From: Chrysogorgia sp. JL179-B06
Lineage: Eukaryota > Cnidaria > Anthozoa > Scleralcyonacea > Chrysogorgiidae
Direction: 5' to 3'
Length of the DNA: 64,000 nucleotides
Assembly (NCBI GenBank): GCA_035772405.1
Contig: JAYKKM010000414.1
Coordinates: forward strand, 278,501-342,500
The notes under the pieces are model-generated. The model searched no databases, was not told the DNA's origin, and saw only the letters and a list, made by a program, of their open reading frames with translations. Each line of letters begins with the position of its first letter. Position 1 is the stretch's first letter. Below, piece after piece: positions 46,601 to 54,138 of this stretch. The position numbers were made by a program, and so were the translations under genes.

Positions 46601-47338
46601 ACCACACCACATATCACCATACCACACCACATATCACCATACCTCACCATACGATACTACATCACACCATACCATACCACACCATATATCAGCATACCTC
46701 ACTACATCATACCACACCATATATCACCATACCTCACAATACGATACTACATCACACCATATATATCACACCATATATCACCATACCTCACCATACTACA
46801 CCAAACCATATATCACCATACCATACCTCACCATACTACACCACACCATATATCACCATACCTTACCACACCATACTACACCACACCATATATCACCATA
46901 CCTCACTATACTACACCACACCACACCATATATCACCATACCATACCTCACCATACTACACCACACCATATATCACCATATCTTACCACACCATACCACA
47001 CGACACCATATATCACCATGCCATACCTCACTACACCATACCACACCACACCATATACCACACTACACCATGCCACACCACACCATACCATACCATACCA
47101 CATCATATCATACCTCATCATTCCATATCATATCATACCACATCATATCATACCACTCAACACTATACCACACCACACTATACCACAATATACTACACCA
47201 CGCTTTACCACACCATAGCATAGCATAACATAACAATTTCCATATCACTCATTGTATTTCAACTTTTCTAGGATCCCTTCAGAGGAAAGTCCCTTAGCTG
47301 TAGACCAAAATAACTCATCGGGCATACAGATTTGTTAA
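29097..47338 (+). CDS. SLC18B1-like MFS transporter (16 exons)
   Basis: Exons: 29097-29330, 32519-32614, 32745-32818, 32922-33069, 34168-34236, 39265-39358, 41260-41340, 41437-41510, 41901-42002, 42244-42332, 43111-43206, 43986-44060, 45063-45129, 45693-45719, 45940-45998, 47272-47338. Every phase agrees; the product is 483 aa. The layout is 12-TM major facilitator: VIAPFFPTE ends TM1, GLGLTLGPLIGGILY (exon 5) is the motif-C signature of TM5, and FGWIADKT (exon 9) is the loop 8-9 motif. KGASTNVIGLIFG in exon 2 resembles SLC18B1, the vesicular polyamine transporter, so H+-coupled export into vesicles or lysosomes is likely; substrate is inferred. The N-tail holds an acidic dileucine sorting signal (TERSPLLG), which fits an endo-lysosomal or vesicle location. 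Introns are large and full of repeats (intron 1 is 3.2 kb, intron 5 is 5 kb). It could instead be a related SLC18-branch member. Confidence 0.9.
29692..29853. mobile_element. Foldback MITE in transporter intron 1
   Basis: Arms share CACAGAGGACGTCAGAA and GTAAGAAC..GTGACCCAC, with outer ATTCCATTTTG/CAAAATGGAT. Arms about 65 bp, imperfect. Confidence 0.65.
30629..31461 (-). mobile_element. Complete miniature copia-type LTR retrotransposon (823 bp) with target duplication
   Basis: Two apparently identical 201-bp LTRs (30634-30834 and 31256-31456) start TGTTGAACG and end CTTAACA. They are flanked by the 5-bp target duplication TACTA (30629-30633, 31457-31461). Read on minus, a primer-binding site GGTTATGGGCCCAGG follows the 5' LTR directly; this is the half-tRNA-iMet type site known from Drosophila copia. 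A purine tract TAGTGGGAG abuts the 3' LTR. The 421-bp interior keeps only a short Gag start (31169-30909). Protease, integrase and RT are absent, so it depends on other copies. LTR identity implies very recent insertion. Located in transporter intron 1. Confidence 0.93.
30909..31169 (-). CDS. Truncated copia-type Gag (86 aa)
   Basis: Begins MADVSMSNTLKFAKLNGSNY followed by RTWSFNMRLHLES. The LNGSNYxxW start is characteristic of Ty1/copia Gag (UBN2-like). It stops after 86 codons, far short of a full Gag, so it probably cannot form particles. It is the only coding sequence of the mini-LTR element. Confidence 0.8.
   Translation of the reverse strand: MADVSMSNTLKFAKLNGSNYRTWSFNMRLHLESLDLFEHANGTAESPEEGASAEVVRIFNSDVMTKALPKQTFERFREMLGVKDIE
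31897..32126. mobile_element. hAT-type MITE, 230 bp, 8-bp target duplication
   Basis: Ends CAAGGCTCGAAATAA and TTATTTTGAGCCTTG are inverted with one gap/mismatch. Flanks GATAACGC (31889-31896) and GATAACGC (32127-32134) are an exact 8-bp duplication, as made by hAT transposases. No coding sequence. In transporter intron 1. Confidence 0.8.
33415..33570. repeat. SINE-B fragment and GGGGCCCCACGCTTT minisatellite
   Basis: TTTGCTCTCCATCTGATAC..GGTAG is a stub of SINE family B. It is followed by four or five imperfect copies of a roughly 21-bp unit (CCACGCTTTCGTGGGGGCC) with internal self-complementarity. In transporter intron 4. Confidence 0.6.
33767..33972. repeat. (GAGAGATA)n microsatellite
   Basis: A G-run followed by about 190 bp of GAGA/GATA repeats in transporter intron 4. 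Confidence 0.95.
34557..34895. repeat. 20-bp minisatellite in transporter intron 5
   Basis: About 17 copies of GAAACGACTCAACTAGTTGT and variants. The unit contains the palindrome AACTAGTT. Related GAGTCATTTC phrases appear near 36810-36880. Confidence 0.9.
35190..35530 (-). pseudogene. LINE C-terminal relic (minus)
   Basis: Minus-strand translation contains ARIITGRPYEIRSNDLLKEL and, after frame breaks, SYTGAKCWNNLPR, the GAxxWNxLP box found at the end of many CR1/jockey-type ORF2 proteins. Several stops. Confidence 0.65.
36033..36440 (+). pseudogene. LINE ORF2 tail with 3' UTR
   Basis: YHLRDISSGLCLPKPRTNNM then FMYDGAHLWNSIPKEIRE and a stop at about 36236 form the usual C-terminal end of a non-LTR retrotransposon. 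The following 200 bp ends with AATAAAGTTATACTACTAC, a microsatellite-type LINE 3' end. 5'-truncated. Confidence 0.75.
37188..37445 (-). mobile_element. SINE family A (minus)
   Basis: TAATATTTGGCATTTCACTC tail end, then TTGCGAAAAATGCAACATC, B-box and A-box (TGATCACTGAGCTACGGAGG on the plus strand). Close to full length. Confidence 0.75.
37459..37723. mobile_element. Foldback MITE inserted within SINE sequence
   Basis: Arms of about 75 bp (TATACAGCTAAATGAATTAA..CTAAAAGG.CAAAGC) lie between SINE family A pieces at 37188-37445 and 37724-37790. TATA flanks both ends. The arm holds three GCTAAAAGGTCAAA repeats. Confidence 0.75.
38098..38420 (-). mobile_element. SINE family A (minus) with extra tail fragment
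   Basis: 38098-38350 is a minus copy (TTTTAAGACCAAACCTGGACC..GACCACTGAGCTACGGAGG). 38353-38420 is a plus tail fragment ending TCGAGTGTAATGCCAAATAT, the same arrangement as at 625-985. Confidence 0.7.
38811..39027 (+). repeat. 65-bp direct duplication
   Basis: TTTCATGAGGAAAACACAAA..TTCGTCCTGGTTTACAT occurs at about 38811-38877 and again at 38947-39027 with an 8-bp insertion. Upstream, GGAATGTTTTCAAAAATCTG is also duplicated (38640, 38667). Confidence 0.75.
39390..39790. mobile_element. Foldback element with internal TTAGGG repeats
   Basis: Imperfect arms include TACCTACAGGAACAAGGTAT / ATACACCTCGTTCCTGTAGG and GATTGGTTCTCTGC / GCAGAGAACCAATC. The loop holds four TTAGGG units (39555-39600). 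In transporter intron 6. Confidence 0.6.
39794..40037. mobile_element. Foldback MITE, 244 bp
   Basis: Arms of about 95 bp: GCTAAAGTGATTTACTATTC.. and its near reverse complement ending AGTAAATCAACTTTAGC. The core is CACTG..AGTTTGG and its inverse. It adjoins the previous foldback. Confidence 0.75.
40480..41195. mobile_element. Dispersed element with (TGTC)n/(TTTG)n blocks
   Basis: Bounded by GACCTCCGCCAGGAGGTTAT (about 40492) and ACCTCCGCTGGCGGAGGTAT (about 41151). Three blocks of TGTC or TTTG repeat each follow an AATGAACAGATTTTCAT phrase. Similar CCTCCGCC..GGAGGTTATG elements are common in marine invertebrate genomes by my recollection. In transporter intron 6. Confidence 0.6.
41560..41840. 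repeat. (TACTC)n microsatellite in transporter intron 8
   Basis: About 50 TACTC/TACTT units. Ser-Thr-Leu-Leu-Tyr open frames are repeat artefacts. Confidence 0.97.
42784..42868. ncRNA. Hammerhead-like motif with inverted partner
   Basis: Plus copy 42831-42866: ACT-CTGATGA-AGGGCTCCGCTC-GAAACGTC-AGT. GGGC/GCUC forms stem II (with one bulged A), ACT/AGT stem I, and AC/GU a 2-bp stem III with GUC cleavage triplet. A degenerate minus copy (42784-42816) reads CTAATGA..CGAAACGTC. The best-preserved member of the family, in transporter intron 10. Confidence 0.5.
43455..43740 (+). mobile_element. tRNA-derived SINE (family C)
   Basis: Head TAGTCTAGTGGTTACTACAC (A-box) and B-box GGTTCAAATCCTGG. The body contains CTTTCGGGTCTTCTCGGATA, and the end is an (ACTAA)n tail. 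In transporter intron 11. Confidence 0.75.
44170..44535 (+). pseudogene. Penelope-like retroelement C-terminal relic
   Basis: One frame reads TNHIAEHRVQTKHDIDWHSA followed by STNYKQRLTY. After a stop and a 1-nt shift it reads WYTNLEHKPLMTS. These resemble the last part of the GIY-YIG endonuclease region of retroelement polyproteins known from corals. The 3' part (44480-44515) carries CGTCGAAACGTC, a degenerate hammerhead-like end. Assignment rests on recalled family resemblance. Confidence 0.5.
45283..45365 (-). mobile_element. tRNA-like SINE head (family D)
   Basis: The minus strand has an intact T-arm (TCGGGTTCGATTCCCGA) and an A-box-like TCTCAATAGAGAGCC. The acceptor arms do not pair fully and the anticodon arm is odd, so it is a SINE head rather than a working tRNA. 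In transporter intron 13. Confidence 0.55.
46025..47228. repeat. (ACCATACCACACC)n satellite in the last transporter intron
   Basis: About 1.2 kb of ATACC/ACACC pentamer-type repeat with interspersed TATATCACC and CTCACTACACC blocks. A related stretch lies at 49815-49935. All open frames (His-Thr-Ile-Pro) are artefacts. Confidence 0.95.
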
Positions 47339-47397
47339 TACAGGTATCCACTTTGTATTCGTATTAAGAAGTCGATTTTAAATCGTATATAGTATTT

Positions 47398-47403
47398 AAT
47401 AAA
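47398..47403 (+). terminator. Polyadenylation signal of the transporter gene
   Basis: AATAAA 60 bp after the stop codon at 47336-47338. Confidence 0.6.
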
Positions 47404-48786
47404 AAGAACTGTTAAAAGTTGGGGGGTTCGCGTCAAAGTGATAGTCTAGCTAAGTGACAAAAGATGACATCAAAATGTTAGTCACAAGTTGGTCAAAACT
47501 TGCCTGGACAATCAACTTTTTAAGCGAAATTTTTATCTAGCCATCCTCATGTCTTTATAAGTCTGAAACTCGATTTTTGTGAATGTCTTCCCTTTTGTTA
47601 ACCATACCATTTTAAAAAGCATTCCGCGGAAACTCGACTGGGTGTGATGTCACCAACTTCCCAGTTAATTAGGCAAAGTATTACAACAACTAGATGGCGG
47701 ATGACATGGTTGTCTTTGGTCAAAATTAGTGCTGTTGTTTTGTACAAGAGTAGTTTTGTCTACTTGGATTACCTTCGTAAGCCTGTTTGTTAATCAAATT
47801 TGAAATTATTTTGTTGCCAATGTCCCTTAACTAGACGATCAACTTCGATAAACCTCTGTACGATTCACAATAACCACTTCAGAAATTTGCTTCATTGGCA
47901 ATGAGATTGTAATAGAGCTCTTTTATAATGGCGACCAGTCTAAATATTATTTTATATGCATGCAAATTACCCTTTCTGGCATCGTTACAAAGCGAAGATT
48001 CTTTGGAATTACAGACACACGAACGAAGTCAGAAAGGCTAATTTAAATCATACAAACGAATATTTAATTCGGGTGCCATTATGAAAGAGATAAATCCCGA
48101 GGATGCGTAGCGTCCGAGAGCTGTATATCGCTTGCATCCCAACGTTCGAGGGATTTATCTGACTTATTTCATGATTGAGGAGGTTTTCTAACAAAGTTTT
48201 GTCTATTTTTTTTACCTTGGACAAAGACTTTCCTAGTTTTTCCCTCATTTCTTATCTAATTAGTATTCATAGGGCTTTATGATATATCTATGGTCTGGAA
48301 TGAAACTCGGCAAACTTCAAAGCGACTATAATGAGCTACGTTTTGATGTTGAACCGTACCTTACACCGTGCACATCCTTTTAGGTTTACTAATATTTAAA
48401 CAACACGGTTGAGCGATTAAACCCAAACGATTCTATTGGATGATTGCTTCATTATACTAAAATACAATAGGTTCAGTGACCGTGCACCGTGCACAAAATT
48501 GCATAAAGACGAACAAAAAGATAGAACAAAGACTTTAGCTGAGTTTCCAGACCATATCTCGATTGACTATGGATATATACAGCCTGCGGTACATCAATCA
48601 TGAAATAATAAAAACCGACTCAATTATGAAATAATTACCGTTATCTTTCATGCCCTTTGAAGGGAATTTTGAAAGTGTCTATTCAGTGTAAATCTACAAA
48701 TGGATAAACAAACACATGTTTTGATAAATATAAAATTATTCTACTTTACTCACTGTGTACATAATTAATTTACAACGATTGGATCG
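47404..48786. other. Spacer with a fragment shared with 61080-61205
   Basis: No gene seen. The stretch 48150-48275 (TTTCATGATTGAGGAGGTTT..AATTAGTATTCATAGGGC) is closely similar to 61085-61205, so it is part of a dispersed repeat. 48385-48430 (AACACGGTTGAGCGATTAAA) is repeated inverted near 30090-30125. Confidence 0.55.
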
Positions 48787-48798
48787 TTAAAGTGCCTA

Positions 48799-49256
48799 TG
48801 ACACGAAAATTAAATTTGTCTTATTTGAAAGAATACTTAAAATAACAGAGTAACATCTTTTGTAGATTTTCGTTTCCTTGCTTCGTTCTTGAGATATTTC
48901 AGTTTGTATTATATGCAAACGACAATGGTGTGACGTACACGTGCATAATGACTTATCGGAGAAGGTTATATATCTTTGTTATTATCACACAAAATCACTT
49001 GAAATTGTACATGTTCCGTGTTGTGGGAAGTAATCACGCACATGCTTCATTCAAATTAAATTTGGTTTTATATTAGCAAAGATAAATAGCCTTCTCTGGT
49101 AAGTCATTATGCACGTGTACGTCACGCCATTGTCATTTGCATATAATGCAAACTGAAATATCTCAGCAACGAAGCAAGAAAACGAAAAACTACAAAAGAT
49201 GTTACTCTGTCATTTTAAGTGCTCTTTCATATAAGACAAACTTAATTTTCGTGTCA
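48799..49256. mobile_element. Foldback MITE, about 460 bp
   Basis: Arms of about 185 bp: TGACACGAAAATTAAATTTG... and the inverse ending CTTAATTTTCGTGTCA. The inner arm carries GTGACGTACACGTGCATAAT. Arms are about 90% alike; no coding content. Confidence 0.8.
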
Positions 49257-49415
49257 ACCGCCCGTTGTGGAAAAATATTTTGAACTTTCAACGAACACAA
49301 TATATTTTTTTCATGTAAAAAAAGAGAATAATATAATTTTTAGACCCAACGTTGTGTGTTTCAACTAGTTTTTATTATTTTGTTATCTATGTTATAAAAA
49401 GGTTCATAGTCTGAT

Positions 49416-49743
49416 GTGCAGGGAAACGCACTTCGAAGTTCGACATGCACCAAAGGTAGGTCGCGTTGGAAATCGTCTTCAGAAACTACTTTCTGATCGC
49501 CGAAGTTAGGTTTAGGGTTACCAGGTTCGGCGCATGAGAAGTTCGGCGTTTGGAACGGGCCTAAAAACCATATCCGCGGTTGATATATTTTAATATTAAG
49601 CGGAATTTTATCATGGCAAATAGAACGAAGAAGCAAATAGGGGGTTAGGATTAGGATTTCGATTTGGGTTAGGGATTCAATGACCATTTTTCGTGAAAAC
49701 TATACCTTTGGTGGATGTCGAAGTGCGTCTTCCCGTGTGCAGC
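49416..49743. mobile_element. Inverted-repeat element with telomere-like motifs
   Basis: Ends TGTGCAGGGAAACGCACTTC and GAAGTGCGTCTTCCCGTGTG, with CACCAAAGGTA inverted inside. The interior has GGTTTAGGGTTACC and GGGGGTTAGGATTAGG. Confidence 0.65.
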
Positions 49744-50985
49744 TCCCTCGAGTTGTAGATGTACTTGGGAGAGCAGTCGTCTATCGTCAGGGGCGGATTA
49801 GCCCACTGGGTGGGCTAATACCTCACCACACCATATAACACCATACCTCACCACATCATATACCACACTGCACCATGCCACACCATACCACACCACATCA
49901 TACCATATCATATCATATACCACAGTATGCCATATATATATATCACACCACACCATGTAATAAAATCACACCACCAAGGCGGTCGCCCGCCTCACCCGCT
50001 CGCACGGTCGCTCGAAAGCCCCCGCCAAGAACAACCCCTCCCCCAACGCGACCATCTGCTGCGCAGGCTACCGTTTCCCCGGCCGCCGAAGCCTCTAGGC
50101 CCTGTATGTGAACGAGTGAGCTATCCAGTTCAATAATAAGAATAACCTTATTTCCAACAATTTATTTATTACGAACCTCTTGAGACTTCCAACAATAATG
50201 TTAATTCATTCAATTTCGAGACCTGTCAGCAATTTGACGAAAACAACAGTCAACACTTCGCGTTTAAGAGCGGGTTCAAGAATCTTCAAAGACATAGAAA
50301 TGGTTCGAATGGAACAAGTCAGGAACCTATTTTGTCAGGAAAGGTTTTCTGCCTTTATTTATCACACTATTTTAACGAAGAGTATGCATGATATAGATAA
50401 ATCAAGAGGCTTCAAGTAGGTTCGGTTTTGACTAAAATCCCACATCGAGGAAGGTACGCTTTCAAATTTGTCAGCAATGTTATAAAGTTATGATGTTCAT
50501 GTGTGTTTGTCCTGACTTATTCATTGTACGTATTATATATCGTATCATATCGTAGTAGGTTTCTTGTTTGGTGGTATTCTCTAGTATTATATAAATTCAA
50601 AAATACATGTATAGGCAGGTAGCTCGTCGAAGTTTGCTTGAATATTTTTGCTTTCTCGCGCATTCCCCTGGGACAAATTTCAAAACCACCCCCATGCTTT
50701 CAAGCATGACAATATTTTATCATAAAACGCCATGTACGTGATTGATTTGCTGCACGTCGTTGGATTACTTGCTTAGGAATTATTAATGAGTTTTTGAAAT
50801 GTATATCTTGTAAGGGTTCCCGTTTTTAAATAAGTTTAAATAAATTAATAAAATACACAAATATTATATAAACTGAATAGTCCCATTTCGCAAACAAACA
50901 TTACAGCTGTGAATCACAAGATTGTCACTAATAATTCGCATGTGTTTGACTATCGACATTAGTGATAAGTGATCGTACGGGAAAC

Positions 50986-51460
50986 CACATCATTTTTGGC
51001 GCGAAAACTAGTGGAAGCAATTTCAAAATGTCTGAAAAATTTCTGAACGCCGGTTCGGTTGATAATTTTATTGCCGAACAAGAAAACAAAGCCACTTCAC
51101 AAAAAACACAACGAGATGTAAAACTACTACAAACGTTTTTGGAAACCGAGAATGAACTACGAAAAGTTGAAGATATTCCGACAGTGGAACTGAATGAGTA
51201 CGTGTCTGAGTTTATCATTTCGGTCAGAACCAAAGACGGGTAATACGAGCCATCTTCGCTCCGAAGTTTATTAGCAAGTTTCGAGCGACATCTTAAGAAA
51301 ATCTTAGTATTATCAATGACTTAGCATTTGAGAAGACAAGAAAAACTCTTCAGTCTCAGCAAAAAGAATTAAAGAAACAATTAGGAAAAGGAAATAAACC
51401 TAACGCTTCGGTGGCTTTAACTAGTTCGGAACTAAATGAAATCTCAGTACTTATAAAATA
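50986..51460 (+). pseudogene. Crypton-like (DUF3504-type) relic
   Basis: Frame from about 51028 reads MSEKFLNAGSVDNFIAEQEN, then LQTFLETENELRKVEDIP and LNEYVSEFIISVRTKDG. After the stop the homology continues as YEPSSLRSLLASFERHLKK, and in another frame KTLQSQQKELKKQLGKGNKP. This pattern is that of the DUF3504 region shared by ZMYM2/QRICH1/KCTD1-like proteins and Crypton tyrosine-recombinase transposons. A stop and at least one frameshift disable it; the catalytic part is missing. Confidence 0.6.
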
Positions 51461-51474
51461 AGCAAGTAACATCA

Positions 51475-51602
51475 TGGTTGGTTCGCGTGTACGATTTTTA
51501 TTCACTCGTGAATTATTACAAGCTCACTCGTTCGCTGCGCTCACTCGTTCGCTTGTAATAATTCACTCGTGAATAAAAATCGTACGCGCTCACCAACCAT
51601 GA
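51475..51602. mobile_element. Short palindromic MITE
   Basis: Arms CATGGTTGGTTCGCGTGTAC.. and ..GTACGCGCTCACCAACCATG pair for about 50 bp around CGCTGCGCTCACTCG. Confidence 0.8.
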
Positions 51603-51644
51603 AGTAACCTCTATATATAAAACACTGCTTTTCATAAAATACAT

Positions 51645-51910
51645 AAAATAATAGCTGCCTACCTGGAGGAAGATATCGAAAGACTACAGAACAGGTGTCT
51701 AGATGTAATTGGCTTACCCACGAACACAGTTGACTCATTAACACTCAGACGAGATAATTCAACGAGTAAAGAATTCAACGTTTTATGAAATTCAGTGAGC
51801 AGTGGTGCAGGCGATTTTTAGAGGCACCAATAGATCATTTACATGAATTAAGGTCCAGTGTCACGTACAAACAGACATAAGCTATCTTTTACTGTCAGAG
51901 GAGCGGCGGC
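51645..51910 (+). pseudogene. LINE C-terminal relic
   Basis: LEEDIERLQNRCLDVIGLPT followed by LTLRRDNSTSKEFN matches the position and sequence of the LINE at 10540-11117 ([16 protein letters not shown]). Frameshifted after about 51785. Confidence 0.65.
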
Positions 51911-52731
51911 CAAATTGAAGTTTATCTAGTAGATTGTATATACCTTTTAATATATTTTTAAACATCCTATAGAGTCGGGGGTCGAAATATAGAAAATGTT
52001 CTACTTGCCCAATGGGCAACTAGAACTGCGATTTCAAGTTGCCCACAACAGATTTAGGTTGCCCACATCTTATGATCAACACTTTCTTCATGCTTTTTTA
52101 TGCCAGTTAGTCGAAAACTACTGCAGCCCTTCACAAAATTACTTTCAGTTTTCTTGTACTTTTTACAAAGCGAACAAATCATGATCTTCTCTTCCTCAAT
52201 ATATTTTAGCCATTCGCGATTGTTTTTCCACGCCGGCGGAAATACTCACACTCGATCTTTCTCATAATTACCTTGCTCGCTTCCGGTAGCTTTTGTCATT
52301 TTTTCCGAGTTTGTATCACTATTAGTCAGGTCATAGTGTTTTTTGGTAAATTCGAATTATGGTAAACTCATTTAAATAAACAAATAGCTATCATGGCGAA
52401 CGGCCTCGTGCTTTCCAATCGTGGGAAACGAACACGAAAAGTAGCTGGTTCGTTCGTTCCACTGAAAGTTCTTCGATCATCTATGAAATTGGGTTGCCCG
52501 AAACCAAGTGCACAAATTTAGTTGCCCAAGTAAAAATTTGGTTGCCCCTGTATAGAATACCAGCGTGAAACGGACATAAACTATTTCTGTTAGGAGCCAA
52601 ATTGAATACTTGTTAACACCTTTTTAAGATTACATTTTTGTATCAGATATATTGCTATCGTGTTGTGGGTCTGTTAACTTTTTGGTGTAACCGCTGACCT
52701 GTAATGTGTGCAGTAGTGTGACTGTTTATAT

Positions 52732-53071
52732 TGGGTCTTACTACATCCCGGGCGTTCTTTGTCAGCGCCCGCGAGCAATCGTCTTCTGGACGATCCTTTT
52801 ATTAGTATTAAGGAAACCCAACCCCAACACAACAAAAGATCCTAACCCTAACTCCCCGCCTAACGGGTTTTCTAACCTTAGGGTTAGTAAACTAACTAGG
52901 CGGGGGGTTAGGATTAGAAAACCCGTTAGGCGGGGGGTTAGGGTTAGGATCTTTTGTTGTGTTGGGGTTGGGTTTCCCACTGATCTCAGTGGGGTTTCCT
53001 TAATACTAATAAAAGGATCGTCCAGAAGACGATTGCTCGCGGGCGCTGACAAAGAACGCCCAGTAAGACCC
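52732..53071. mobile_element. Foldback element with CCCTAA-like core
   Basis: Arms of about 130 bp (GGGTCTTACT..GGGCGTTCTTTGTCAGCGC and inverse). The core repeats CCTAACCCTAAC/GGCGGGGGGTTAGG and AACGGGTTTTCTAACC. A similar CCCCGCCTAACGAGTTTT stretch is inside the hAT element at 58150-58230. Confidence 0.75.
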
Positions 53072-53184
53072 GTTTATATTTCCTTGCCATGTTGTTATGA
53101 ACTACGGAGCGAGACGAAGAACAACATTATTTTCGAAGAAAGTCAATTGCAATGCTGATATAAATGGTAACTATTTTAAACATG

Positions 53185-53571
53185 TCTTCAAAGGACATAC
53201 AGTCCACCTCTTCTGAAGACAAAAACAACGAGTAATCGAAGTGAATTAACCGTCTGGCGTCAGACAGAGTAAGATCGTCTGGACTTATAGTAAACTACCA
53301 CAATTTTTGTGCGTTATATTGACAAAAGGTTTTCAACTCGTTGGGCGCAGCGACCGTCTTCAAAGGACATACATTCCACCTCTTCTGAAGACAAAAACAA
53401 CGAGTAATCGAAGTGAATTAACCGTCTGGCGTCAGACAGAGTAAGATCGTCTGGACTTATAGTAAACTACCACAATTTTTGTGCGTTATATTGACAAAAG
53501 GTTTTCAACTCGTTGGGCGCAGCGACCGTCTTCAAAGGACATACATTCCACCTCTTCTGAAGACAAAAATC
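53185..53571 (+). repeat. 172-bp tandem repeat, about 2.2 copies
   Basis: TCTTCAAAGGACATACA recurs at 53185, 53357 and 53529, exactly 172 bp apart. Unit landmarks are CGTCTGGCGTCAGACAGAG and TTTTCAACTCGTTGGGCGCA. It is followed by a LINE-like tail ending AATAAAGTTATTATTACT. Confidence 0.9.
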
Positions 53572-53699
53572 TTGACAAGATCTTGAAAAAGATTCCCACA
53601 GATCTTGACAAGATTAACACAGTGCTGGCTTTGGCGCAGATACATGTATTATCACATAATGCTTTTGTAATTCTTATGCTAAAGACGGAAATAAAGTTA

Positions 53700-53944
53700 T
53701 TATTACTATTATTATTATTATTATTATTATTACTTTTATATTGGTAATAAGTGTAAATATTTCATTTGTTTTTGATGATAGTAAGTAACTTATATATTGG
53801 CATCTAGTAAAATCTAGGGCTAACTTTTAGATAAACTTTTCTTTTTAATCTTGTACCATAACACATCCAAGATGCCTATCTTAATGTAGTGAGTCTTGGT
53901 TGCAAATAGTTTATGTCTATTTCTTACAAATAAAACTCGAACTT

Positions 53945-53985
<41 letters not shown>

Positions 53986-53990
53986 TTAAG
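53700..53990. repeat. (TTA)n tracts upstream of the Kv gene
   Basis: Two (ATT)n/(TTA)n microsatellites, 53700-53735 and 53948-53986, both directly after TTACAAATAAAA or AATAAAG phrases typical of retroelement 3' ends. Confidence 0.85.
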
Positions 53991-54138
53991 TTTGCAAAAT
54001 TTGATCTTTTCACAAATGTAAAATAAATAAATTGAAGTCCATGTTTGGGAAACGCAGCTTCTGAAAATGGATGCGTGCAAGGCCACCAATCCGAGACCCC
54101 AATACTTTAATAATCTTTGTCCAATCTTGCGGTAAGCC

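Noticed and set aside
46009..47228. His-Thr-Pro-rich frames
   Set aside because: Translation of the ATACC/ACACC satellite in the last transporter intron.
50928..51233. 101-codon minus frame at the Crypton relic
   Set aside because: Antisense shadow of the plus-strand DUF3504-like frame.
53185..53571. Retrozyme (hammerhead-bearing tandem repeat)
   Set aside because: I looked for CUGANGA plus GAAA on both strands of the 172-bp unit; CTGAAGA is present but the GAAA and pairing stems are not.
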